64,000 nucleotides of DNA from Phenylobacterium kunshanense (GTDB lineage: Bacteria; Pseudomonadota; Alphaproteobacteria; Caulobacterales; Caulobacteraceae): positions 620,001 through 684,000 of the forward strand of contig NZ_QFYS01000002.1 in NCBI RefSeq assembly GCF_003254525.1, written 5' to 3'. The notes beneath the pieces were generated by a model. The model searched no databases, was not told the DNA's origin, and saw only the letters and a list, made by a program, of their open reading frames with translations. Positions 7,925 to 16,117 of the stretch are shown in pieces. The translations under genes and the position numbers were made by a program. Each line of letters opens with the position of its first letter. Positions within the stretch are counted from its first letter, which is position 1.

Positions 7925-8770
7925 TTACTCGCCCTGCGCCCAGTGCGGCTTGCGGCGCTCGAGGAAGGCGCGGACGCCCTCCTGGCCTTCGGCGCTCACG
8001 CGCGCGGCGGCTATCCGGTGCGCCGTCAGCTCCATCAGCGCGTGGTCGATCACCCGTCCGGAGACGTCCTCCACCAGCCGCTTGCACTCGGCCACCGCAT
8101 CGGGACCACAGGCCAGGATATCTCCGGCGATCCGGTGCGCCGCGGCGGTCAGGCCCGCGGCGTCGTCCACGAGTTCGGAGACCAGGCCGATCTTCTCGGC
8201 GTGGGCGGCGTCGAAGACGCGCGCGGTGGCGAACAGGCCGCGCGCCGTGCGCGGACCGATGGCCTCGATCACATATGGGCTGATGGCGGCGGGGATCAGG
8301 CCCAGCCGCGCTTCTGAGAAGCTGAACTTCGCATCCCGCGTCGCGATCGCCAGGTCGCAGGCGGCCGCCAGGCCCACGCCGCCCCCGAACGCCCCGCCGT
8401 CCACCAGCGCCACGGTCAGCGCCGGCAGGTCGTGCAGCTCCTTCAGCATCCGGGCCAGGGCGAAGGCGTCGGCCCGGTTGTCGCTCTCGGTCCGCTCGAT
8501 CGCCGCCCGCATCCAGTCGAGGTCGGCCCCGGCCGAGAACGTGCCGCCGGCCCCGCGGATGAACACCACCCGCACCCCCTCGGCGCCTTTCAGCGTCTGG
8601 AAGGCCTCCTCCAGCGCCGAGATCAGGTCGTCGTTGAAGGCGTTCTTCTTCGCCGGCCGGTTCATGGTCACCGTCACCGCGCCCGCCTGGGTGGCCTGGA
8701 TGTGCACCAGGTCGGTCGTGGCGCTCACGTCCGGGAATTCGACGAGCGGGTGGGCGATCTCGTTGGTCAC
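7925..8770 (-). CDS. Enoyl-CoA hydratase/isomerase family protein (methylglutaconyl-CoA hydratase-like)
   Basis: 281 residues of the crotonase superfamily. The oxyanion-hole segments are present: GTFSAGADLDWM (near 80-91) and GGAFGGGVGLAAACDLAIA (about 124-142), followed by SEARLGLIPAAISPYV, which supplies the catalytic Glu region. The AISPYV and VEDVSGR stretches resemble methylglutaconyl-CoA hydratases of leucine degradation. An HMG-CoA lyase gene of the same pathway is encoded 42 kb away at 50.9 kb, but there is no local liu cluster. The exact substrate is therefore an inference; a general short-chain enoyl-CoA hydratase is the alternative. Confidence 0.85.
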   Translation of the reverse strand: MTNEIAHPLVEFPDVSATTDLVHIQATQAGAVTVTMNRPAKKNAFNDDLISALEEAFQTLKGAEGVRVVFIRGAGGTFSAGADLDWMRAAIERTESDNRADAFALARMLKELHDLPALTVALVDGGAFGGGVGLAAACDLAIATRDAKFSFSEARLGLIPAAISPYVIEAIGPRTARGLFATARVFDAAHAEKIGLVSELVDDAAGLTAAAHRIAGDILACGPDAVAECKRLVEDVSGRVIDHALMELTAHRIAAARVSAEGQEGVRAFLERRKPHWAQGE

Positions 8771-8838
8771 TGGATGGAACTCCTTGGCTCGGCGGCAGGC
8801 ATAGCGGTCGGCGCACGGCGGCGCTACCCTCCCGAACC

Positions 8839-10647
8839 GTGGGTCCGCTGCCCGACATCCCCGCCGATTCGGTCCTCGCCCGGCTGTTCCGCCAGCCGCG
8901 TGCGCGAGAGGCGACCGTGTGGTTCTCGCTGCCCGGCGGCCACAAGCTGTTCGGCCAGGGCGACAGCTCCGACCAGCTCTTCGTCGTCCGCACCGGCCGG
9001 CTCGGCGCGTTCCGGCGGGAAGATGGTCAGGAGCCGCACTTCCTCGGGATCATCCGGCCGGGCGAGCCGGCGGGCGAAATGGCGCTGATCGCCGGCGTGG
9101 AGCACTCGGCCGACGTCTACGCCCTGCGCGATTCCGAGATCTTCTCGATCCCGAAGGACGCCTTCTTCGCCGCCTGCGACGCCGACGCCCAGGTGATGAC
9201 CGAGCTCGCGCGGCTGATGATCCTGCGCAGCCGGCAGGTGGCCCGCCGCGGCCCGGTGGGCGATCCGTCGGTGTTCGGCTTCGTGCCTGCCGGGCGCCCA
9301 GGACCGATCCGGCCGCTCGTGGAACGCCTGGAGCGCCAGATCGCATCGCTGGGCTACGCGGTCACCACCGTCGGGTCCGAGGCGGCCTCGGCGCCCACCG
9401 AGTGGTTCTCGGAGGTGGAGCGAGTCCACGACTACGTCCTCTATGTGGCCGAGCGCGACGAGACCGCCTGGGCCCCTTTCGTGCCGCGGCAGGTGGACCG
9501 GCTGTTCCAGGTCGGGCGCGGCGACCGGCCGGCCCATATGGAGGGCCCGCCGCCGGGGTCGGCCACGCTGCAGGAGCAGGGGCTGGTCGACCTGATCCTG
9601 GTTCAGCCGTCCGGCCTGGCCCAGCCGCAGGGGTCGGAGGCTTGGCTCGACGGTACGCGCGCGGCCCGCGTCTTCCATGTCCGGCGCGGCGAGGACGCCG
9701 ATTTCGCCCGGCTGGCGCGGGTCCTGACGGGACAGGCGGTCGGCCTGGTGCTGTCGGGCGGCGGCGCCCGGGCCTACGCGCACGTCGGCGCCATCAAGGC
9801 CCTGCGCGAGCGCGGCGTGCCGATCGACTACGTGGGCGGATCGTCCATGGGCGCCATCGTCGCCGCCGGCGTGGCCATGGGCTGGGACGAGGCCGAGATG
9901 GACATGCGTCTGCGCCAGGCCTTCGTCACCTCCAGCCCCCTGGACGACATCGCGCTGCCGCTGCTGGCCATGACCCACGGGGTCAAGGTTGGCGAGCGCC
10001 TGGCGACCCACTTCGGCGAGACCCAGATCGCCGACCTCTGGCTGCCGTTCTTCTGCCTGTCGTCGAACCTGACCACGGGCGCCTACCAGCTTCATCGCCG
10101 CGGCCTGCTGCGCCAGGCGCTCCGGGCGTCGATCTCGCTGCCCGGCGTCATGCCGCCCGCCACCGACGGCCAGAACGTGCTGGTCGACGGGGCCGTGATG
10201 AAGAACTTCCCGGCCGACATCATGCGCGCGGGCCACAGCGGCCCGATCATCGGCGTCGACGTGACGACCGCGCGGAGCATCACGGCCAGCGACGTCGCCC
10301 GCCCGTCGTCGGTCTGGCGGTGGATCCGCTCGGGCCAGTGGCGGCTCGGCCCGCCGATCGTCTCGCTGCTGATGCGCACGGCGACGGTGTCCACGGGGCG
10401 CGACCTGGCGGCGGCGCGGGAAGCGACCGACGTGCTGGTTCAGCCCGATGTCTCCCGGATCGAAATTCGCGACTGGGAGGCCTACGACCAGGCCGTCGAG
10501 GCCGGATACCGCGCCACCCTGGCGGTGGTGGACAAGCTCAGTCGGCCGATACCTGCGCTGCGCCGGCGGATGTCGCTGCGCGAGCGGGAGGCGGAGGGCG
10601 CCTCGCTGACGCCATTCATGGGCTCGGCGCACGCTGCGGCGGAATGA
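8839..10647 (+). CDS. Cyclic-nucleotide-binding-domain patatin-like phospholipase (NTE family)
   Basis: 602 residues from a GTG. Residues about 15-130 form a cNMP-binding-like beta-roll (KLFGQGDSSDQLFVVRTGRL, GEPAGEMALIAG). The C-terminal half is a patatin domain: GGGARAYAHVG (about 306-316) as oxyanion loop, nucleophile Ser336 in GGSSMG, and Asp450 in VDGA completing the Ser-Asp dyad. The architecture is that of bacterial relatives of neuropathy target esterase, which are lysophospholipases or thioesterases, usually membrane-associated. The linker (about 150-300) is not assigned. The GTG lacks a strong Shine-Dalgarno, so the start is less certain than the call. Confidence 0.9.
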   Translation: MGPLPDIPADSVLARLFRQPRAREATVWFSLPGGHKLFGQGDSSDQLFVVRTGRLGAFRREDGQEPHFLGIIRPGEPAGEMALIAGVEHSADVYALRDSEIFSIPKDAFFAACDADAQVMTELARLMILRSRQVARRGPVGDPSVFGFVPAGRPGPIRPLVERLERQIASLGYAVTTVGSEAASAPTEWFSEVERVHDYVLYVAERDETAWAPFVPRQVDRLFQVGRGDRPAHMEGPPPGSATLQEQGLVDLILVQPSGLAQPQGSEAWLDGTRAARVFHVRRGEDADFARLARVLTGQAVGLVLSGGGARAYAHVGAIKALRERGVPIDYVGGSSMGAIVAAGVAMGWDEAEMDMRLRQAFVTSSPLDDIALPLLAMTHGVKVGERLATHFGETQIADLWLPFFCLSSNLTTGAYQLHRRGLLRQALRASISLPGVMPPATDGQNVLVDGAVMKNFPADIMRAGHSGPIIGVDVTTARSITASDVARPSSVWRWIRSGQWRLGPPIVSLLMRTATVSTGRDLAAAREATDVLVQPDVSRIEIRDWEAYDQAVEAGYRATLAVVDKLSRPIPALRRRMSLREREAEGASLTPFMGSAHAAAE

Positions 10648-10662
10648 AGCTGCGCGCGGCGT

Positions 10663-10691
10663 TTGCGCGAGCGCGCGACCCGTCCCATATT
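10663..10691 (+). promoter_or_regulatory. Putative sigma-70-type promoter of the micro-ORF
   Basis: TTGCGC (10663-10668), a 17-bp spacer and CATATT (10686-10691). Transcription would start near 10698, leaving a leader of about 30 nt before the GTG at 10727. Confidence 0.5.
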
Positions 10692-10726
10692 CGGTCTGTC
10701 TTCAACAACTGAAAGGAGGTGACCCA

Positions 10727-10795
10727 GTGTCTCATAGTTTCAACCGCCCAGCGGTGACCGTGACCTGGACCTCCGTGAACGGGGTCCGCGCCTAA
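10727..10795 (+). CDS. 22-residue micro-ORF with near-perfect Shine-Dalgarno
   Basis: A GTG opens a 22-codon frame ending TAA. The peptide begins MSHSFNRPAV and ends TSVNGVRA. It is unrecognised. Immediately upstream is AAAGGAGGTGACCC, which pairs with the 3' end of 16S rRNA over at least eleven consecutive bases, far better than any other gene in the window. With the promoter at 10663-10691 and the hairpin terminator at 10838-10867 it forms a self-contained unit of about 170 nt. It could make a small peptide, act as a leader whose message is the RNA, or serve as a ribosome-binding decoy. Base composition does not differ from its neighbours. Confidence 0.55.
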   Translation: MSHSFNRPAVTVTWTSVNGVRA

Positions 10796-10837
10796 GCCTT
10801 AAGGCAGGTCGCGAACCGCGCAGCGGTCCGACTATGG

Positions 10838-10867
10838 AAAGGCCGCTCCAGCAATGGGGCGGCCTTT
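10838..10867. terminator. Intrinsic terminator between the micro-ORF and the small membrane protein gene
   Basis: A 12-bp stem (AAAGGCCGCTCC against GGGGCGGCCTTT, one G-U pair) with a 6-nt loop. It follows the micro-ORF by 42 bp. The minus-strand gene that ends at 10870 could use it in the other orientation, so it is probably bidirectional. Confidence 0.65.
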
Positions 10868-10869
10868 CG

Positions 10870-11100
10870 CTATTTCGATCCCTTGCGTGCGCGCCACAGC
10901 AGCCACAGGCCCGTCAGCAGCAGCACCTGGCCGACGCCCAGCACCAGCGGGCCCGCGGCCAGGCCCAGGCTCCAGGCCAGCTTCTCCAGTTCTGGCGGGC
11001 CGCCGGTGTTCGCCGCCAGGACCAGCGCCGACAGTCCGGCCCCGATGAGCGTCAGGATCAGGCCCGGCAGCAGCGAGCGGGGCGGGACAGGGTCGCTCAT
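10870..11100 (-). CDS. Small two-helix membrane protein
   Basis: 76 residues from an ATG at 11100 preceded by AGGAG nine bases upstream; a longer start at 11130 adds ten residues without a better site. Two hydrophobic helices (about LLPGLILTLIGAGLSALVLA and PLVLGVGQVLLLTGLWLLW) flank a short Pro/Glu loop, and the C-terminus is basic (RARKGSK). No family is recognised and no function is inferred beyond the inner membrane. It converges on the micro-ORF unit. Confidence 0.65.
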   Translation of the reverse strand: MSDPVPPRSLLPGLILTLIGAGLSALVLAANTGGPPELEKLAWSLGLAAGPLVLGVGQVLLLTGLWLLWRARKGSK

Positions 11101-11181
11101 CTCGTTCGGCTCCTGCATTAAACGCCCCATCTCTGCGCTTCGGCTGCGGCGGGCGCCTTGACTCCGCTCAAGCAGGGAGGG

Positions 11182-13395
11182 CTACCCCACCAGGCGCAGT
11201 GGCGGGACCTCCCCGTCCAGGTGCGGCGGCGGAACGTGGTCGCGCCCCGAGACGCCGGGCGGCCGCGGGACCGTCGGATAGCCGATGACAGTGTCCAGGG
11301 CGGGATAGGCGCTGATCGCGTAGGAGGCCAGCTTCCCGCCCATCGTCGCGCCCTCGAAGCTGCCGACGTTGATCCCCGTGTAGATCCAGTCGCCAGCCAG
11401 GGTCAGGTTCTCATATCCCGAGCCCCAGGCCTCGAGCCGGTAGTCCACGCTGCCTGGCGGGGAGGAGACATAGCGCTCGGTGGGATCGATGTTAGCCCGC
11501 CAGAACTGGCTGTCGAACCGCAGCACCCCCTGAGCGCCGCCGTCCCGGGTGTCCACCAGGAGGTCGAAGTCCAGGCCCATGGGATCGCCGAGCCCGTTGT
11601 TGGCCCGCACCGTCGCCTTCGGCAGCATCGTGCCGATCGACGACTGCAGATACTGGATGCACTGGGCCTTCACCCGCTCGCTCTGCCGGCGCGGGTAGTC
11701 GGTGTCGGTGAACGGCGGCGGCGGCTCGTAGTCCGGCATCAGGCCACAGAAGTACCAGAGCGCCTTGGGCATGTTGTCGGCCGGCCAGTCCTCCCATTTC
11801 AGCAGGTCGGGGAAGTTGGCGTTGCCGTTCGGCGGGCAGAAGTAGGTGCCGCTGAGCGCCAGCTCGTTCTTGGCCGGGTTCAACGGTTCGGCCCAGCCCA
11901 GCTCGTAGAGGTCGCGCGACAGCCACACCTGCATCGCCTGGGTGGTCAGGGCCGGCAGGTGGTCGACCATCCCGCGCCAGGCCGCGTCCTCCGCGATCAG
12001 GTCCTTGCAGAGGTAGGGGATCGCGCCCAGTGAGATCGCGAACACCAGCTCGTCGTAGTCGACCCCGGCGTGCAGCACCTTCGGCGTCTTCAGATGGGGA
12101 TGGCTCGCGTCAGGCCAGCCGTTCCAATACGATTCCAGGTCGATGCCGGTCGCCCGCAGGTACTCGCCTTCGCGGAGCTGATCGTACAGCGGCGTCTTCG
12201 GCCAGGAGGGCAGGCCCTTCACGTCGATCAGCGGCCGGTAGCCGGCCTCCGGGTCCTTCAGCGTCGCCTGCACGGTCATCTCGACCGACCCGATGCGCCG
12301 CCGGTCGCCGTGGGTCGGGCGCAGCGCGTCGACCTTGTGGAAGAACTCGAACTTCACGCCGCGGCGCTTCAGCACCTCGTACATCGGCGCGACCACCGTC
12401 TCGCCCGTGCCCGAACCGAAGCTCCAGATCAGCGAGCCCATGTAGGCGCAGGAGCGCAGGGTCCAGTCGAGGTAGCAGCCGGCGCCCATCCGCGCGGCCC
12501 GGCTCGTGTCGCCATTGGGGCTCTGGTAGCAGATGTTGACCGTCACCATGACGATGGGCGAGGCCAGGGTGGCCGGGTGGATGCCGTGACGGGTGAGCCA
12601 GTCGCTCCAGTTCTCCTGGTCCAGGCCGTCGAAGCCGTTGGCGGCCACATTGTCGACCAGCGTCCCAATGATGAGCGTGGCGTAGAAATCGAGGGTCAGC
12701 AGCGCCCGGCGCAGGTCGTCGGCCTTGCTGGCCATGCCGGGCGCGGCGGCCGCGAACGCCTTGACCGCGCCGGCGATCAGCTTGCGGGCCCCCTGGATCT
12801 CGGCCACCAGCGGATGTTCCGGACCTTCGGTGAGGGGTGTCGCCAGGCTCTTGCGGGCGTTGTCGATGAACAGCTTGAGGCCATCACCCACCAGGCCCGG
12901 GACACCCTGGGCCGTGGTCAGCATCTTGGCGATCTCCTCGAGGATCGCTTCGATCGCCGTGCCGACGCCCTTGTAGTAGGACCCGTCGGTGGGCGGGATG
13001 GCATTGCTCGGCGTGCGCACCGGCCAGGGCTTCAGCGCTCCGTTGTCCCACTCCCAAAGCATCGTCAGGTTCGAGGGCAGGAACGCCTCCTCGAACGTCG
13101 CCATGGGCTGGTCCGGTCGGCGGCCCAGCTCGGCGTAGAGCTCCGACATCATCGGCAGGGCGTTGAAGTAGCTGCCCATGAAGCCGTGGATGCCGTGCTC
13201 CTCGATGCGCGCGTTCGGGCCGCGCGAGGAGGCGCACTTGCCGCCCAGTCGCCAGCCGAGCTGGTAGAGGGTGATGTCGTAGTGCTTCTGCCAGTCGGGC
13301 TGGTTCGACAGATAGTACGCGGTGACCAGACCCCCCATCCCGCCGCCAAGGATGGTGACTTTCTTCGGCGCCGTCGCGTCGGACATTTTCCCCAT
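11182..13395 (-). CDS. Large FAD/NAD(P)-binding oxidoreductase (amine-oxidase / carotenoid-desaturase-like)
   Basis: 737 residues. It starts with a dinucleotide-binding fold, VTILGGGMGGLVTAYYLS (about 14-31), followed by LGWRLGGKCASSRG, and ends with the FAD-binding signature NLTLAGDWIYTGINVGSFEGA typical of phytoene-desaturase-like flavoproteins. At 737 residues it is much longer than typical desaturases (about 500); the extra length lies between about residues 100 and 330 and is not assigned. The substrate is unknown. A winged-helix/TPR regulator lies 38 bp upstream on the same strand and probably controls it. A second ATG at 13386 is an alternative start. Confidence 0.8.
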   Translation of the reverse strand: MGKMSDATAPKKVTILGGGMGGLVTAYYLSNQPDWQKHYDITLYQLGWRLGGKCASSRGPNARIEEHGIHGFMGSYFNALPMMSELYAELGRRPDQPMATFEEAFLPSNLTMLWEWDNGALKPWPVRTPSNAIPPTDGSYYKGVGTAIEAILEEIAKMLTTAQGVPGLVGDGLKLFIDNARKSLATPLTEGPEHPLVAEIQGARKLIAGAVKAFAAAAPGMASKADDLRRALLTLDFYATLIIGTLVDNVAANGFDGLDQENWSDWLTRHGIHPATLASPIVMVTVNICYQSPNGDTSRAARMGAGCYLDWTLRSCAYMGSLIWSFGSGTGETVVAPMYEVLKRRGVKFEFFHKVDALRPTHGDRRRIGSVEMTVQATLKDPEAGYRPLIDVKGLPSWPKTPLYDQLREGEYLRATGIDLESYWNGWPDASHPHLKTPKVLHAGVDYDELVFAISLGAIPYLCKDLIAEDAAWRGMVDHLPALTTQAMQVWLSRDLYELGWAEPLNPAKNELALSGTYFCPPNGNANFPDLLKWEDWPADNMPKALWYFCGLMPDYEPPPPFTDTDYPRRQSERVKAQCIQYLQSSIGTMLPKATVRANNGLGDPMGLDFDLLVDTRDGGAQGVLRFDSQFWRANIDPTERYVSSPPGSVDYRLEAWGSGYENLTLAGDWIYTGINVGSFEGATMGGKLASYAISAYPALDTVIGYPTVPRPPGVSGRDHVPPPHLDGEVPPLRLVG

Positions 13396-13433
13396 ACCGG
13401 GGTGTTCGCCCCGGTCTCGCCTAGGTTGTCATC

Positions 13434-15038
13434 CTAGGAAGGGTGCCAGCCAGACTTTTGCAGAGCCTTAACGATAAGGTCCAGGTTGGCCTTGCGCGTG
13501 AAGGGGTGCCCGGTGGCGAAGGCGTCCAGCGTATAGGCGCTTCCACCCGGCGGGGCCGATCCGACGCCCCCGCGCGATCGCGCCAGCCGCTCGCCGTCCT
13601 CCAGGGCCCGCCGCGCCTCGTCCATCCGGTCGCCCGCCGCGTGGCATGCGGCGAGCAGGAAGTGCAGCGGAAAGCGGTTCGGTCCCCGGGCGCAGGCGTC
13701 GGCGGCGTCCCGCGCCGCGCCTTCGTAGTCGCCGGCGATGAACCGGGCCAACGCCTTGCTGCGGAACCAGAGCCAGGCGTGGGGATCGTTGGGGCTCGCC
13801 GAAATGGCGCGGTCGGAATAGGCGATGGCCTCCTCGGCCTGTCCGTCGAACGCCAGCAGCCGGCCAAGCTCCCCCAGGGCGGCCGCGAGATAGGGGTTCA
13901 GCTCGAGTGCGCGTCTCTGCTCGGCCTTGGCCTCCGCCGGCCGGCCCATCAGCGAGAGCACGACGCCCAGGGTGTAGTGCGCGAAGGCGTCCGACCCGCC
14001 CGCCGAGACGGCGCGCATGGCGATACGGTGCGCCTCGGCGATCGCCCCGCCGGGATTCTGGGCCGATCCCACCCACACGTCGAACAGCTTGCAGTGCGCC
14101 AGGATCGCCAGGGCCGAGACATCGTCCGGTTCCAGTTTCAAAGCCTGTTCCAGAAGGGCTTCGGCCTGGCGGACGTCATCGGGAGTGGATCGCCAGAAGT
14201 GCCGCCGGCCGCGCACGAACAGGCGCCAGAATTCCAGGCTGTGCTCTGGCGTCTGCAGCGCCCGCGTCTCCTCGCGCTCCAGCACCGCCGGCTCCACCGT
14301 CCCGATGATCGCGGTGGTGATTTCGCCGAGGATGGAGAACAGGTCGTCCACGGGGCGGTCGTACCGGGCCGACCAGGCGCTGGTCTCATCGGCGCCGTGG
14401 ATCAGGTCCACCGACACCCGCACCTTGCCGCCCAGGCTGCGCACCTTGCCGTCCAGCACATAGTCCGCGCCGAGCCGCTCGCAGATGGCGGCCGGGCCAT
14501 GGCCCACCACGTCTGAGGTGAGCAGCGACTGGCGGGGCATCACCGACAGCAGCGGCGACTTGGACAGGCCCGCGGTCAGCTCGTCGGCCAGCGCCTCGGC
14601 GAACCAGGCCTGGTCGTCGTCGCCCGGCGGATGAGTGAATTCCAGCACCACGAGCCGGGGCCGCGCTCCCGGCGAAGGCGTCTTCAACGCAGGCTTGTCA
14701 GGAATGGCGTTCATCGTCGAGGTTGCAAGACGATAGCCGACGCGCGGCACCGTCTCCACCGCAAATGGGTCGTCGTGCCGCGCCGCCAGCTTGCGCAGCT
14801 TCATCATCACCAGCGTGATCGCGTCTTCGCCCACCACCCGGCCGCCCCAGCAGCGAGCGATGAGGTCGTCGCGGCTCACGACGGCGCCGTCCGCGTGGGC
14901 CAGCGCCACCAGCACCTGCATCACGCGCGGCTGCAGCACTTCCCGTCCATGCGGCGAGACCACTTCCAGCGTCGGCGGTCGCACATCGAGCGCGCCCAAG
15001 GCGAAAGCGGCCTCGTGGGCCAGCTGAATCGAACTCAA
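13434..15038 (-). CDS. CadC-like winged-helix regulator with TolB-like and TPR regions
   Basis: 534 residues from a TTG (no better in-frame start upstream). Residues about 15-110 are an OmpR/PhoB-type winged helix (REVLQPRVMQVLVALAHADGAVVSRDDLIARCWGG, ending TVPRVGYRL). A region at about 125-250 (RPRLVVLEF, LGADYVLDGKVRSLGGKVRVSVDL) resembles the FlgO/TolB-like module found in adenylate-cyclase-like regulators. It is followed by TPR-like helical repeats to the end (ALELNPYLAAALGELGRLLAFDGQAEEAI). There is no obvious transmembrane helix. It is probably a DNA-binding transcription factor for the adjacent FAD oxidoreductase gene; the signal is unknown. Confidence 0.82.
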   Translation of the reverse strand: MSSIQLAHEAAFALGALDVRPPTLEVVSPHGREVLQPRVMQVLVALAHADGAVVSRDDLIARCWGGRVVGEDAITLVMMKLRKLAARHDDPFAVETVPRVGYRLATSTMNAIPDKPALKTPSPGARPRLVVLEFTHPPGDDDQAWFAEALADELTAGLSKSPLLSVMPRQSLLTSDVVGHGPAAICERLGADYVLDGKVRSLGGKVRVSVDLIHGADETSAWSARYDRPVDDLFSILGEITTAIIGTVEPAVLEREETRALQTPEHSLEFWRLFVRGRRHFWRSTPDDVRQAEALLEQALKLEPDDVSALAILAHCKLFDVWVGSAQNPGGAIAEAHRIAMRAVSAGGSDAFAHYTLGVVLSLMGRPAEAKAEQRRALELNPYLAAALGELGRLLAFDGQAEEAIAYSDRAISASPNDPHAWLWFRSKALARFIAGDYEGAARDAADACARGPNRFPLHFLLAACHAAGDRMDEARRALEDGERLARSRGGVGSAPPGGSAYTLDAFATGHPFTRKANLDLIVKALQKSGWHPS

Positions 15039-15119
15039 GGTCCCGTTCCCGTAGGCGCGCGCGCCGTTGTCGCCGTGCCACCCCCCTCTATCGACTTAGC
15101 ACAATCGTTAGCGTCGCAA

Positions 15120-15507
15120 AGATCGGAGATTGCTCGGGGAAAGATCGGATCGAGGGCCTGTCGATTCGACGGCGTGGCTGGTCTTGTGCGCCTGGGTTTC
15201 GACCGTTTCCCGGCCGTGGGCGGACCCGACAGTTGGCCCACGGTCAGGCCCCGATCTCGCCGCCCCGTTCCCGCTGGTGCGCGGCGCTGGGGGCGGCGTC
15301 CTTTCGGGTGTCGCCTCGCCTCGATGGGCAAGGCGCCGAAACCTCCGCCGGGTGTCGCCGGATGGGTTCGCCCGTCCGGTCCGGCCGATCCAGGCTCCTG
15401 GGGGGGAGCGCGGGTCGGCCCGCCCACCCGGCGCCCAGGCCTGCGGAAGCCCTTGAGCCGCGGCCTACTCTCAAGCCCCCGATCTGGCCGGATCGGGGGC
15501 TTTTTTT
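15120..15507 (+). ncRNA. Candidate structured non-coding RNA in a 498-bp gene-free gap
   Basis: No convincing CDS occupies 15039-15536, yet the plus strand carries several stable hairpins: 15214-15243 (8-bp stem CCGTGGGC/GCCCACGG), 15358-15379 (9-bp stem with a TTCG loop) and 15452-15475 (CTTGAG/CTCAAG, which overlaps the terminator by one base). It ends in a textbook terminator. No plus-strand gene lies upstream or downstream to use it, since both flanking genes are on the minus strand. Motifs of RNase P RNA, tmRNA and SRP RNA were looked for and not found. The 5' end is a guess. Confidence 0.35.
15475..15507 (+). terminator. Strong plus-strand intrinsic terminator without an upstream CDS
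   Basis: A perfect 10-bp stem GCCCCCGATC/GATCGGGGGC with a 6-nt loop is followed by seven Ts (15501-15507). On the minus strand there is no T-run, so it works only for plus-strand transcripts. Confidence 0.85.
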
Positions 15508-15536
15508 GTCCGGTCGTCCGGCGGGTCGCCAGCGCT

Positions 15537-15944
15537 TCAGGCGTAGAAGCTGTCCGGGACGCGGCCGCCGTTCTCGGCCAGCTTGCGCATCACCGCCTTG
15601 TGCAGCGCGATGTTCTGCTCGGCGGAGCCGGCGGGCCCCGCGTGGACGCCCAACTCGTCGGCCAGTTCCGTCCGCGCCGCCAGGCTCGAGTCCATGTGCA
15701 GCAGCTTGAGGAGGTCGACGATGGAGGTCCGCCAGTTCCCGCCGTCGCCGCCCTGCAGCTCGGCCATGGCCACCAGGACGGCCTCGACATCCACCGGCTC
15801 CGCCGGCGCGGCCGGGCTAGCCGGCGCCGGAGTAGCGGTCGGGAGAGCGGGCGCAGGAGCCGGGGTCGCCTGCGCGGCGGAGGGGGGCGCGCTCGTCCGG
15901 GCGTGACCGAAGATCTTGTCTCGAATGGCTGTGAACAGTCCCAT
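15537..15944 (-). CDS. DUF3597 family protein
   Basis: 135 residues from the ATG at 15944, chosen because CAAGGAGC precedes it. The N-terminus (MGLFTAIRDKIFGHA) is followed by an Ala/Pro-rich linker (about 20-55) and then a folded C-terminal domain: VDVEAVLVAMAELQGG, WRTSIVDLLKLLHMDSSLAARTELADELG, and a helical end. This is the DUF3597 pattern, a small family related in structure to LysM-associated or periplasmic-adaptor-like helical domains but of unproven function. No signal peptide is visible. Confidence 0.85.
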   Translation of the reverse strand: MGLFTAIRDKIFGHARTSAPPSAAQATPAPAPALPTATPAPASPAAPAEPVDVEAVLVAMAELQGGDGGNWRTSIVDLLKLLHMDSSLAARTELADELGVHAGPAGSAEQNIALHKAVMRKLAENGGRVPDSFYA

Positions 15945-16117
15945 GGGAAGCTCCTTGATCCACAGCCCGGAACCGCGCCGTCCTCGCAAGGTTCCCCAGA
16001 CCAGACGCCCATGATCGCCGCCTCGGCCCGCAGGTTGCGGGAGGAGTCGCCTGAGTAGAACTTGGGTTCAATTCTCGCGGAAGTCGGGTAGCGTGTCCGC
16101 AGCCTCAGGGGCGCCAC

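Noticed and set aside
15120..15507. Assignment of the structured region to 6S, SRP, RNase P or tmRNA
   Set aside because: The hallmark conserved sequences of these RNAs could not be found by eye; only CCCTTGAGCCG is vaguely 6S-like, and it lies at the wrong end.
14631..16058. A long plus-strand open frame crossing the regulator gene, the 15-kb gap and the DUF3597 gene
   Set aside because: It is antisense to two well-supported genes, runs through a strong terminator and has no family resemblance; GC-rich DNA often keeps such frames open.
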